From Butyrivibrio proteoclasticus (lineage in GTDB: Bacteria; Bacillota; Clostridia; Lachnospirales; Lachnospiraceae): DNA of 64,000 nt. The stretch is taken from contig NZ_FOXO01000007.1 in NCBI RefSeq assembly GCF_900115735.1, forward strand, positions 1-64,000, in the 5' to 3' direction. The position numbers were made by a program, and so were the translations under genes. A model generated the notes under the pieces. The model had not been told where the DNA came from. It ran no database searches and saw nothing but the letters and a program-made list of their open reading frames with translations. Of the stretch, positions 1 to 6,283 are shown piece by piece. Every line of letters begins with the position of its first letter. Within the stretch, counting starts at the first letter, position 1.

Positions 1-251
1 CACCAGAAGAGCAGACAGACATCTTTGAGCTGCTCCACAGAAGGAGAAAGAGATCCTCCACCATCTTCTGCTCTCAATATACAAAAGAGGGTTGGTATGA
101 ACAGCTCGGAGGAGATGATTCCCCTCTGGCAGATGCTATACTAGATCGTATCGTACATGACGGATACGTCATCAACATCGTTCCAATAGATCCATCCAAG
201 GATCTTTCCATGCGAGAGGTTTATGGTTTATCAGAAACTGACCGTATGTAA
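1..251 (+). CDS. istB: IstB-type ATP-binding protein of an IS21-family element, 3' end
   Basis: This is the C-terminal end of a reading frame that enters from the left edge (codons in frame from base 3) and stops with TAA at 249-251. The visible 82 residues include RRKRSSTIFCSQY, DAILDRIVHDGY and the terminal SMRE motif, which are typical of the end of IstB, the AAA+ ATPase that helps the IstA transposase of IS21-family elements. The P-loop and istA lie outside the window, so I cannot tell whether the element is intact. No transposase or second element end is seen downstream, so this is the right-hand side of the element. Confidence 0.82.
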   Translation, partial: PEEQTDIFELLHRRRKRSSTIFCSQYTKEGWYEQLGGDDSPLADAILDRIVHDGYVINIVPIDPSKDLSMREVYGLSETDRM

Positions 252-420
252 TTGTAAAGGTACAAATAAAGGTGGCTCACGCTTGTCCGGACACGTGGCT
301 CACGCCACACCGGATAGGCGGCTCCGCCGCACAAGAATATTCAGTCATGGACCGGTTTTGGAAGAATGGCAATTTGAATCATGTGGTGCCCAAGTCGAAG
401 ATCAGGGCAGGAATTAAGGA
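252..420. repeat. Probable right end of the IS21-family element
   Basis: Directly after istB there are two 11-bp direct repeats GTGGCTCACGC (272-282 and 295-305), 23 bp apart and each followed by a CCGG-containing stretch. The short palindromes GTCCGGAC and GGCGGCTCCGCC are also here. IS21-family termini are known to carry several short repeats that bind the transposase, so this is most likely the right terminus. The exact edge and target duplication cannot be fixed without the left end. No gene is supported in this stretch. Confidence 0.5.
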
Positions 421-435
421 TATTGTTTTGGAAGC

Positions 436-463
436 GTCACGATAATTGTATAATAAACGTGAC
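436..463. promoter_or_regulatory. Promoter -10 inside a palindrome, likely antitoxin operator
   Basis: The arms GTCACG (436-441) and CGTGAC (458-463) are perfect inverted repeats on either side of a TATAAT hexamer at 449-454. A weak -35-like TTTTGG lies 17 bp upstream (426-431). The arrangement suggests a promoter repressed by a dimeric regulator. The obvious candidate is the AbiEi-like antitoxin starting at 587, because AbiEi antitoxins are known to repress their own promoters through inverted repeats. Confidence 0.5.
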
Positions 464-484
464 AAGTAGAATAATAGATATATG

Positions 485-517
485 AAAAAGTCTGCATCAT
501 AAGGTGTGGGCTTTTTT
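485..517 (+). terminator. Leader hairpin with T run (terminator or attenuator)
   Basis: As RNA, bases 485-496 can pair with 505-516 (12 pairs including G-U pairs, 8-nt loop), and the downstream arm is itself the T run. It lies just downstream of the promoter at 449-454 and upstream of the antitoxin start at 587. It could therefore attenuate that transcript or end transcription leaving the IS element. Confidence 0.4.
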
Positions 518-586
518 ACTTGCAATATATTTTGAATGGTCATATTATAAAAATGAAAATAACAATTTCAAAAACATGAGGGGGTT

Positions 587-1204
587 ATGGTAATTGATTA
601 TTTGATTGAGAACTTTACAGATGGTGAGCCCATTTTTCTTGAAGAAATACCTGCAAATTCCAAGGATTATCTAAGGCAGGAGATGAAGAAGCTTGTTGAT
701 GAAGGCAGGCTGGAGCGACTTTATAACGGCGTTTACTATCTTCCATATGTTACAAGCCTGGGAACAAAGGGAAAAATATCTGTAGAAAAGTATATCGATA
801 AGAAGTATCTGAATTCTGGTGGTGCTATTTCTGGATATGTTACAGGACTTCAACTGGCAAATCAATATGGCTTTACTTCACAAAATCCAGCTTGCTATGA
901 AATTTGCAGCAATGAAGCTACTACTAAGCAGAGAAAACAGGACTTTGACGGTAATGCCATTATTGTGTACAAGCCTGTTGACACTATTACTGAGAGAAAT
1001 GTATCTGCTCTCCAGTTCCTTGATCTGATGACAAATATTGACAAATACAGCGAGATCAGCGGTGGAGAACTGTTGAAGAAATTGAAAAAGTATGTTAATA
1101 CAACAAGACTGGATTTTTCGGTAGTAAAGGAATATTTGCGTTTTTACCCTGACAGAGTATATAGGAACATATATGAATCTGGCTATATGAGGGAATTGGT
1201 GTGA
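587..1204 (+). CDS. AbiEi-like antitoxin (DUF6088-type), solitary
   Basis: This 205-residue soluble protein resembles the DUF6088/AbiEi antitoxin family, the regulator half of type IV toxin-antitoxin and abortive-infection systems. Residues 1-55 form a winged-helix-like start (LIENFTDGEPIFLEEI, then KLVDEGRLERLYNGVYYLP). A conserved core follows with GGAISGYVTGLQLANQYG and a hydrophobic C-terminal part. The ATG is preceded by GAGGGGG. No AbiEii nucleotidyltransferase toxin lies downstream, as it would in a complete AbiE pair; the next gene is a phosphoesterase 54 bp away. The upstream palindrome at 436-463 suggests self-repression. Family assignment is by pattern only. Confidence 0.68.
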   Translation: MVIDYLIENFTDGEPIFLEEIPANSKDYLRQEMKKLVDEGRLERLYNGVYYLPYVTSLGTKGKISVEKYIDKKYLNSGGAISGYVTGLQLANQYGFTSQNPACYEICSNEATTKQRKQDFDGNAIIVYKPVDTITERNVSALQFLDLMTNIDKYSEISGGELLKKLKKYVNTTRLDFSVVKEYLRFYPDRVYRNIYESGYMRELV

Positions 1205-1258
1205 GGACTAATTGCTTGTGAGTATCGTTATACTACAAATGAGTTTAGAGGTGGCTGA

Positions 1259-1774
1259 ATGATATTTTTTACAGCAGATCAACACTTGGGACATCGGGGA
1301 ATTATATCAATGCAGAATCGGCCTTTCGATTCTATTGAGGAAATGAATAGGACCATCCTTACAAACTACAATGCAGTAGTTCACAAGGATGACACGGTTT
1401 ATATACTGGGAGACGTTTGTCATCATATGACGGCAGATGCTGCAAATGAAATTATACAGAAAATGAATGGCAATAAATATCTCATTTCTGGTAATCATGA
1501 TAAAAAGTATGATCCGAGTCTATTTGAGGATGTGAGAGATTTTATGACTGTATCTCTTAACGGACGCTATTTTGCTTTGATGCATTATCCCATGCTTTCT
1601 TGGCCTAAGAAAAATAGTGGTAGCATACAGCTTCATGGTCATATTCACGCTCGGATGGATTATAACGAGCAAAACCGAAAAGAGGGAATATTTAGATATG
1701 ATGTTGGGGTAGATGCCAACAGTTTTTATCCGATTTCTGTAAAGCAGATAATTGATTTCTTTAGCACTAAATGA
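1259..1774 (+). CDS. Calcineurin-like metallophosphoesterase
   Basis: This 171-residue protein has the full set of metallophosphoesterase metal ligands: D7-x-H9 with H12, G51-D52, G78-N79-H80-D81, H109 (MHYP) and H126-G-H128-I-H130. It is therefore a probable two-metal phosphodiesterase or phosphatase of the short single-domain kind often found near mobile elements. The substrate cannot be read from the sequence. The start ATG has GAGGTGG upstream. It sits between an AbiEi-like antitoxin and an AbiF-like gene on the same strand, in an accessory region next to an IS21 end, so a nucleic-acid or nucleotide substrate linked to defence is possible but only an inference. Confidence 0.82.
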   Translation: MIFFTADQHLGHRGIISMQNRPFDSIEEMNRTILTNYNAVVHKDDTVYILGDVCHHMTADAANEIIQKMNGNKYLISGNHDKKYDPSLFEDVRDFMTVSLNGRYFALMHYPMLSWPKKNSGSIQLHGHIHARMDYNEQNRKEGIFRYDVGVDANSFYPISVKQIIDFFSTK

Positions 1775-1838
1775 ATGCTGGAAGAATATATGCATATCGC
1801 ACTGAAATATGTATGATGGCATTAGAAAATTGCTGAAG

Positions 1839-1921
1839 GTGGTTATTTCCATTTTGGAAACAACCACTCAGTATAACAATAGTAGCAGTTCGTCAGATAA
1901 ACTATACAATATATCTGACGA
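1839..1921. repeat. Two successive perfect hairpins between the phosphoesterase and AbiF genes
   Basis: Hairpin 1 (1839-1867) pairs GTGGTT and TTTCCA with TGGAAA and AACCAC around a 3-base loop, with a single A/C mismatch. Hairpin 2 (1890-1921) pairs TCGTCAGATA with TATCTGACGA, 10 bp, with a 12-base loop. Neither is followed by a clean T run, so they are poor terminators. They may stabilise the upstream mRNA end, be operators, or be part of a longer RNA upstream of abiF. No coding region is supported between 1775 and 2033. Confidence 0.55.
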
Positions 1922-1931
1922 CAGAAAAATG

Positions 1932-1961
1932 TTATTGAAAAAAAGTAGCTTTTGTTATAAT
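1932..1961 (+). promoter_or_regulatory. Promoter for the AbiF leader RNA
   Basis: A consensus -10 TATAAT stands at 1956-1961. The -35 is either TTATTG (1932-1937, 18-bp spacer) or TTGAAA (1935-1940, 15-bp spacer). The predicted transcription start near 1968 falls immediately before the GC-rich hairpin at 1975-2010, which suggests that the hairpin is the 5' end of a dedicated transcript. Confidence 0.6.
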
Positions 1962-1966
1962 GAAAC

Positions 1967-2020
1967 TAACAGGAGCTCCCACACCTCTCATTGAAGTGTC
2001 CAATGGGAGCACATTTTTAT
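1967..2020 (+). ncRNA. Candidate AbiF-associated small structured RNA
   Basis: GCTCCCA (1975-1981) pairs perfectly with TGGGAGC (2004-2010), and an inner stem CAC-x-TC / GA-x-GTG closes the loop TCATT (1988-1992). A second, mutually exclusive 9-bp pairing is possible between CTCTCATTG (1985-1993) and CAATGGGAG (2001-2009). The hairpin is followed by a T-rich run (2013-2022) and lies only 24 bp before the AbiF start, right after a consensus promoter. I recall that abiF-family genes have been reported with a small structured RNA immediately upstream; this fits in position and size. The identification is an inference, since I could not run a covariance search. Confidence 0.58.
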
Positions 2021-2033
2021 TTTAGGGGTTATT

Positions 2034-2900
2034 ATGCAACTTAAAAAGTCTAAGACTTATAAGGAGCAGGTTGAGATATTAAGAAATAAGGGACTTAAGA
2101 TTAACGACAGTGGTAATGTTATCTTGTTTCTCAATCATGTAAACTATTATAGGTTTTCGGGATATTTTCTTCCATTTATTTCAAAAACAGACAAAAAATT
2201 TCATGAAGATACAAGTTTTGAGCAATTAGAGAATATATACTATTTTGATTCTGAATTAAGAAAGTTGATAATGGGAACTATAGATGAAATAGAGATATAC
2301 TTAAAATCTCAGATTTCATATTACCATTCTCAGAAGTATGATGCAGAAGGCTATACAGATAGTACAAATTATAATAGCAAACATAACCACAATGCCTTTT
2401 TACAACGTGTGTCAGCTTGTATAGCTGAAAACCAGCGTACACTTGTTGTAAAGCATCATATGAATAATTATGGTGGGCATTTTCCTATATGGGTATTGAT
2501 CGAGTATTTTTCTATTGGAATGCTTTCATATTTTTATCGTGATTTACCTAATATAGATAAAGCGACTATTGCACAAAATACATATGGTGTGAATTATCAG
2601 GTACTCGATAGTTGGTTTAGATGTCTTACTGATTTACGAAATAAATGTGCACATTATTCTAGATTGTACTATTGGATATTCACAGCGCTACCTAGGATGC
2701 CACAAGGTGAGAAGTATATTCCTACTAGGAGATTATTTGCGCAGCTATATATGCTGAAGCTGATGTATCCGGATCATAAAAAATGGAACGAGGAATTTGT
2801 AAAGCCGTTGGCAAAACTAATGAGAAAGTATAAATCAGACATAGTAAAGGCACATATTGATTTTCCATATAAATGGAAATCGATGTTGATGTATAAATAG
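2034..2900 (+). CDS. AbiD/AbiF-family abortive infection protein (Abi_2, HEPN)
   Basis: This 288-residue protein matches the Abi_2 family (AbiD/AbiF), phage-exclusion proteins with a HEPN-type fold. Visible hallmarks are the N-terminal KTYKEQVEILRNKGL, the NYYRFSGYFLPF block near residues 38-50, the YYFDSELRKLIM helix, and the HEPN RNase-type motif R202-N-K-C-A-H207. It is expected to be a cytoplasmic RNase-like toxin. The ATG has AGGGG upstream. It stands alone after its own promoter and a candidate hairpin RNA at 1967-2020, which could act as the antitoxin or guide. The gene is AT-rich and sits in an accessory island beside an IS21 end. Confidence 0.85.
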   Translation: MQLKKSKTYKEQVEILRNKGLKINDSGNVILFLNHVNYYRFSGYFLPFISKTDKKFHEDTSFEQLENIYYFDSELRKLIMGTIDEIEIYLKSQISYYHSQKYDAEGYTDSTNYNSKHNHNAFLQRVSACIAENQRTLVVKHHMNNYGGHFPIWVLIEYFSIGMLSYFYRDLPNIDKATIAQNTYGVNYQVLDSWFRCLTDLRNKCAHYSRLYYWIFTALPRMPQGEKYIPTRRLFAQLYMLKLMYPDHKKWNEEFVKPLAKLMRKYKSDIVKAHIDFPYKWKSMLMYK

Positions 2901-2947
2901 TTGTCCGCTATTTCTTACCCCCTTCACTTCAAACTATGTAAAAGAGT

Positions 2948-3091
2948 GTTACAGCCGTGGTTGTTCCGGTGAGCACGCATTGCGGACGAGAATGGAACTT
3001 CCAGTATGGAATGCTCGAGCTTGATAAGGCTGAGCGTTTTCTTAAAGAAAAATACTCTTTTCTCAGTAGTGATCAATTTCCTGGCCTTTAG
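2948..3091 (+). pseudogene. Possible remnant of a longer gene (C-terminal fragment)
   Basis: An open stretch of 47 codons without its own start or ribosome binding site ends with TAG at 3089-3091. It reads as a plausible globular C-terminus, with VSTHCGREWNFQYGMLELD followed by a charged helix. Base composition here is richer in GC than in the AbiF gene upstream. I do not recognise the family. It could be the tail of a gene broken when the accessory island arrived, or chance. Nothing else was found in 2901-3144. Confidence 0.25.
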
Positions 3092-3144
3092 CAAGGTTAA
3101 CAAGGTTCCGCTTACAGGTATAGCAAAATACTAAGCTGCCCAGA

Positions 3145-3837
3145 TCAGATTAGTCCTGCGAAGACTGATGCAAATATGACAGTAAGGATGCCGGCTACAG
3201 CGATTGAAAGTGAACTCATGGCACCTTCTATTTCGCCAATCTCCATAGCTTTGGCAGTTCCTATTGCGTGGGCGGCAGTTCCGAGGGCAAGGCCTTTGGA
3301 TATAGGCTCATGTATCCTAAAGAGTTTAAAGATAATTTCAGCTAAGATATTTCCTAAAACTCCGGTGATGACAATAACTGCAACTGTGATAGTTACATAT
3401 CCTCCAAGCTCCTGTGAAACGCCCATTCCTATGGCTGTTGTGATTGACTTTGGAAGGAGGGTTACATAGCTTTCATGAGAAAGTCCCATGAGCTTGGCAA
3501 GTACGAAAACTGTCACAAGGCTTGTTATAACACCTGAAAAAATGCCGATAACTACAGCTTTTGCATTATTTTTAAGAAGCTCCCATTCTTCGTATAAAGG
3601 AATGGCAAGGCACACGGTAGCAGGTGTCAAAAGCCAGCTAAGATATTTGGCGCCTTCGTTGTAGGTGTCATAATCAATCCCGCATCCAAGCAAAAACAGC
3701 ATTGTCACTATCATTGAAATAAGAAGCGGATTAAAAAGTCCAAGGCCTGTTTTCTTTTTAAGGAAGTTTCCAAGACCGTAAGAAATAAGGCTTATTGTTA
3801 CGCCTGCATAGGCGCTGCTTTGCATAAATTCGTTCAT
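3145..3837 (-). CDS. lrgB: LrgB-family membrane protein
   Basis: This 230-residue, very hydrophobic protein with about six to seven membrane segments matches the LrgB/CidB/YohK family. The glycine- and alanine-rich block ITTAIGMGVSQELGG followed by GTAAHAIGTAKAMEIGE is characteristic. LrgA/LrgB pairs are described as antiholin-like modulators of murein hydrolase activity, and in some bacteria as pyruvate or glycolate carriers. It overlaps the upstream lrgA by four bases (stop and start share ATGA), so the two are translationally coupled. No regulatory LytSR pair lies beside them. Confidence 0.88.
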   Translation of the reverse strand: MNEFMQSSAYAGVTISLISYGLGNFLKKKTGLGLFNPLLISMIVTMLFLLGCGIDYDTYNEGAKYLSWLLTPATVCLAIPLYEEWELLKNNAKAVVIGIFSGVITSLVTVFVLAKLMGLSHESYVTLLPKSITTAIGMGVSQELGGYVTITVAVIVITGVLGNILAEIIFKLFRIHEPISKGLALGTAAHAIGTAKAMEIGEIEGAMSSLSIAVAGILTVIFASVFAGLI

Positions 3838-4196
3838 AGTGTTTTCTCCTTCTTATCCCTTCGAATGATAAACTGCGATACCAATCCGGTAGCAGCCATT
3901 ACTGTAAAGATCGTGATCACGGTAATAACCGATACGGGGATAAGAACCGGCTTAAGTACATTCCATGATGACATAAGACCTACGCCGGCAGGAATAAACA
4001 AAACAGGCATGATCTCAATGAGGAATTTACCTGCGTCCTTTACCTGATTGAGTTTGAGAATTCCTGTGAGAAGAAAGACAAACATAAGAACCATTCCATA
4101 GATGCTGGCTGGTATTGGTAGTGGAAGAATGGCTTTTAATATTTCACCCAAAAGAGAAATTGCCAGAATAATAAGAAACTGTTTTAAATACTTCAT
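3834..4196 (-). CDS. lrgA: LrgA/CidA-family holin-like protein
   Basis: This 120-residue membrane protein has four predicted helices. The family signature is visible: LLGEILKAILPLPIPASIYGMVLMF near residues 15-39, then KFLIEIMPVLFIPAGVGLM. A charged C-terminal tail (RRDKKEK) follows. It is the first gene of a two-gene minus-strand operon with lrgB. The start is preceded by GAGGGAAA. The pathway role (cell-wall turnover or small carboxylate transport) cannot be decided from sequence. Confidence 0.88.
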   Translation of the reverse strand: MKYLKQFLIILAISLLGEILKAILPLPIPASIYGMVLMFVFLLTGILKLNQVKDAGKFLIEIMPVLFIPAGVGLMSSWNVLKPVLIPVSVITVITIFTVMAATGLVSQFIIRRDKKEKTL

Positions 4197-4270
4197 TAAT
4201 TTTCCCTCGATATTACAAAAAAAGTACTTTCCTATTATACATAAAGATTTTAAAGAAGCAAGAGGCGGAA

Positions 4271-4303
4271 TTGACAGTATTTTTCTTTTATGTTAGTTTG
4301 ACA
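4271..4303 (+). promoter_or_regulatory. Two TTGACA hexamers upstream of the cobalamin riboswitch
   Basis: Perfect -35 hexamers TTGACA occur at 4271-4276 and 4298-4303. The second has a weak -10 (TTCATA, 4321-4326) after 17 bp, and the first has TAGTTT at 4294-4299. At least one is likely the start of the riboswitch and operon transcript. The -10 elements are poor, so the start site is uncertain. Confidence 0.35.
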
Positions 4304-4327
4304 TAGAAAAAATAATAGATTTCATAG

Positions 4328-4482
4328 AGCTTAGGTGTCCATCATTGCGGATGGGTGAAAAGGGAATCCGGTGAGAATCCGGAGCGAAGCCGTCACTGTG
4401 TCAGGGAGTCTGTGCTTGTTATCACTGAGAAATTGGGAAGATAGCACAGATGTTGATCGAAGTCAGGAGACCTGCCTAAGTT
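4328..4482 (+). promoter_or_regulatory. Cobalamin riboswitch
   Basis: The conserved B12 box AGTCAGGAGACCTGCCT is exact at 4461-4477. Upstream are the family motifs GGGAATCCGGTGAGAATCCGG, GCGAAGCCGTCACTGT and the opening AGGTG. The closing stem P1 pairs CTTAGG (4330-4335) with CCTAAG (4475-4480). It precedes the cobalamin synthesis operon and is expected to bind adenosylcobalamin and shut the operon off. A terminator hairpin 70 bp downstream points to control of transcription. Confidence 0.95.
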
Positions 4483-4553
4483 TTGCAATTTTGATTTGCG
4501 GACTTCGAATCAGATTCATGTGAAATATCTTTTGATATATCTATCTGAATTTG

Positions 4554-4582
4554 AAGACCACTACGCATGTGGTCTTTTTCTT
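4554..4582 (+). terminator. Riboswitch-controlled intrinsic terminator
   Basis: AAGACCAC (4554-4561) pairs perfectly with GTGGTCTT (4569-4576) around a 7-base loop and runs into TTTTTC. It sits between the B12 riboswitch and the first gene, the expected place for an expression platform. Confidence 0.85.
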
Positions 4583-4631
4583 TTTATTGCGTCAAAGTTG
4601 CAGAATGAAATCCCTGTAAAGGAGAGGAAAA

Positions 4632-6257
4632 ATGAAAAAGAATCTAGTTACTACACTTGTTCTGACAGCTTTGACAGCACTTGCAGTTTGCGGTTGCGGC
4701 AGCAGTCAGGCAGGTAATTCCGAGAGTGCTGCTACAGAAACATCAGCTGCAGCAGAAACACAGGCAAGCACGGAAGCAGCTACTACTCAGGAAACATCTG
4801 ATCAGGAAGCTGCTGATAAGGTAGCTGCTTTAATTGATGCTATTTATGTTCAGACAAGGACAGACGAGACAGATGCTCAGTGCGCTGCTGCCAAGGAGGC
4901 TTGGGATGCACTCACTGATGCACAGAAAGAAATGGTCGAAGGAGAATTTGCTGATCCTGATTATTTTGGAAGAGATACAGGTGATGCTTCATTGGATGAT
5001 CCACTTAATCAGGACGAAATAGGTGAAAATGAGATCCTTGTTGTAAGCTTTGGCACGTCTTTTAGTGACAGCCGCGTTGAGGATATTGGCGGAATTGAAA
5101 AGGCAATTGCTGCAGCAAATCCTGATTATTCAGTAAGAAGAGCATTTACAGCTCAGATCATTATCAACCATATTCAGGCAAGAGATGGTGAGAAGATCGA
5201 TAATGTGGATCAGGCTCTTACAAGAGCAGTAGATAATGGGGTAAAAAATCTTGTGATCCAGCCTACACACCTTATGCATGGTGCAGAGTACGACGAGCTT
5301 GTTGAAACAGTTAATAAATACGCTGATTCTTTTGAGACAGTTAAGATCTCAGAGCCACTTCTTGGAGAAGTTGGCGCTGATGCAACGATCATCAACGAAG
5401 ATAAGCAGACTGTAGCAAAAGAGATAACAAATGCAGCTCTTTTGGATGCTGGCTTTGAGAGTCTTGAAAAGGCTGCAGATGAGCAGACTGCTTTTGTATT
5501 CATGGGCCATGGCACAAGCCATGCTGCAAAGGTTACCTATTCTCAGATGCAGACTCAGATGAATGAACTTGGCTACAAGAATGTATTCGTCGGAACTGTA
5601 GAGGGTGAGCCTGAAGAGACATCATGTGAAAATGTAATCGCTGCTGTTCAGGAAGCAGGTTATACAAAGGTCATCTTAAGACCTCTTATGGTTGTAGCAG
5701 GAGATCATGCCAACAACGACATGGCAGGTGATGACGAGGATTCATGGAAGTCAATGTTTGAGGCAGCAGGCCTTTCAGTTGATTGCCAGATCGTAGGTCT
5801 TGGCCGAATCGAGAATGTTGAGGCTCTTTATGTTCAGCACACAGCTGATGCAATAAAAAAAAACAGTGATTCAGTAAAATCAGAGGAATCTGGTATAGCT
5901 CTTGAAAAAGGTACTTACGAAGTTTCTTTTAACACAGATTCAAGTATGTTCCGTGTTAATGAAGCTAACAATGGAAAAGGCACACTGACAGTAAATGAAG
6001 ATGGAACAGCGTATGTTTCAATTGCGCTTGTTTCCAAAAAGATAGTTAATCTCTATGTTGGAACAGCAGCCGATGCTGAGAAGAATGAAGCAGACTGGCT
6101 TAAGCCTTATGACGTTGAGGTTACTTACAGCGATGGAAGCAAAGAAACCGTAAATGGTTTTGATGTTCCTGTTGAGAAGCTTTCAGAGGAGTTCGACCTT
6201 GCCATTTTAGGTGAAAAAGGCAAGTGGTACGATCATAAAGTTTCTGTAACACAGTAA
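4632..6257 (+). CDS. cbiK: Surface-lipoprotein cobaltochelatase CbiK with extra domains
   Basis: The protein has 541 residues, against about 260 for ordinary CbiK, which inserts Co2+ into sirohydrochlorin. A lipoprotein signal ends at VCGC (Cys22). A low-complexity Ser/Ala/Thr/Glu linker follows, then a helical segment (about 60-110) with DALTDAQKEMVE, a pattern known from Gram-positive surface proteins. The chelatase domain spans about 135-415, with the catalytic-type His in QPTHLMHGAEYDE (H213, H216), GHGTSH (H293, H297), TVEGEPE and LMVVAGDHANND. The last 120 residues (from about 420) form a beta-rich, NEAT-like domain beginning GTYEVSF. The chelatase is therefore predicted outside the membrane. 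It is the first gene after the B12 riboswitch, with AAGGAGAGG before the ATG. Confidence 0.88.
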   Translation: MKKNLVTTLVLTALTALAVCGCGSSQAGNSESAATETSAAAETQASTEAATTQETSDQEAADKVAALIDAIYVQTRTDETDAQCAAAKEAWDALTDAQKEMVEGEFADPDYFGRDTGDASLDDPLNQDEIGENEILVVSFGTSFSDSRVEDIGGIEKAIAAANPDYSVRRAFTAQIIINHIQARDGEKIDNVDQALTRAVDNGVKNLVIQPTHLMHGAEYDELVETVNKYADSFETVKISEPLLGEVGADATIINEDKQTVAKEITNAALLDAGFESLEKAADEQTAFVFMGHGTSHAAKVTYSQMQTQMNELGYKNVFVGTVEGEPEETSCENVIAAVQEAGYTKVILRPLMVVAGDHANNDMAGDDEDSWKSMFEAAGLSVDCQIVGLGRIENVEALYVQHTADAIKKNSDSVKSEESGIALEKGTYEVSFNTDSSMFRVNEANNGKGTLTVNEDGTAYVSIALVSKKIVNLYVGTAADAEKNEADWLKPYDVEVTYSDGSKETVNGFDVPVEKLSEEFDLAILGEKGKWYDHKVSVTQ

Positions 6258-6283
6258 TATTTTCTAATCCGGAGGCATTTATT

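Noticed and set aside
223-417. 64-codon frame over the end of istB and the element terminus
   Set aside because: It overlaps the istB end in another frame and reads through palindromic terminal repeats; there is no ribosome site.
4197-4327. A small gene between lrgA and the riboswitch
   Set aside because: The open frames lack ribosome sites, and the region looks like divergent promoters.
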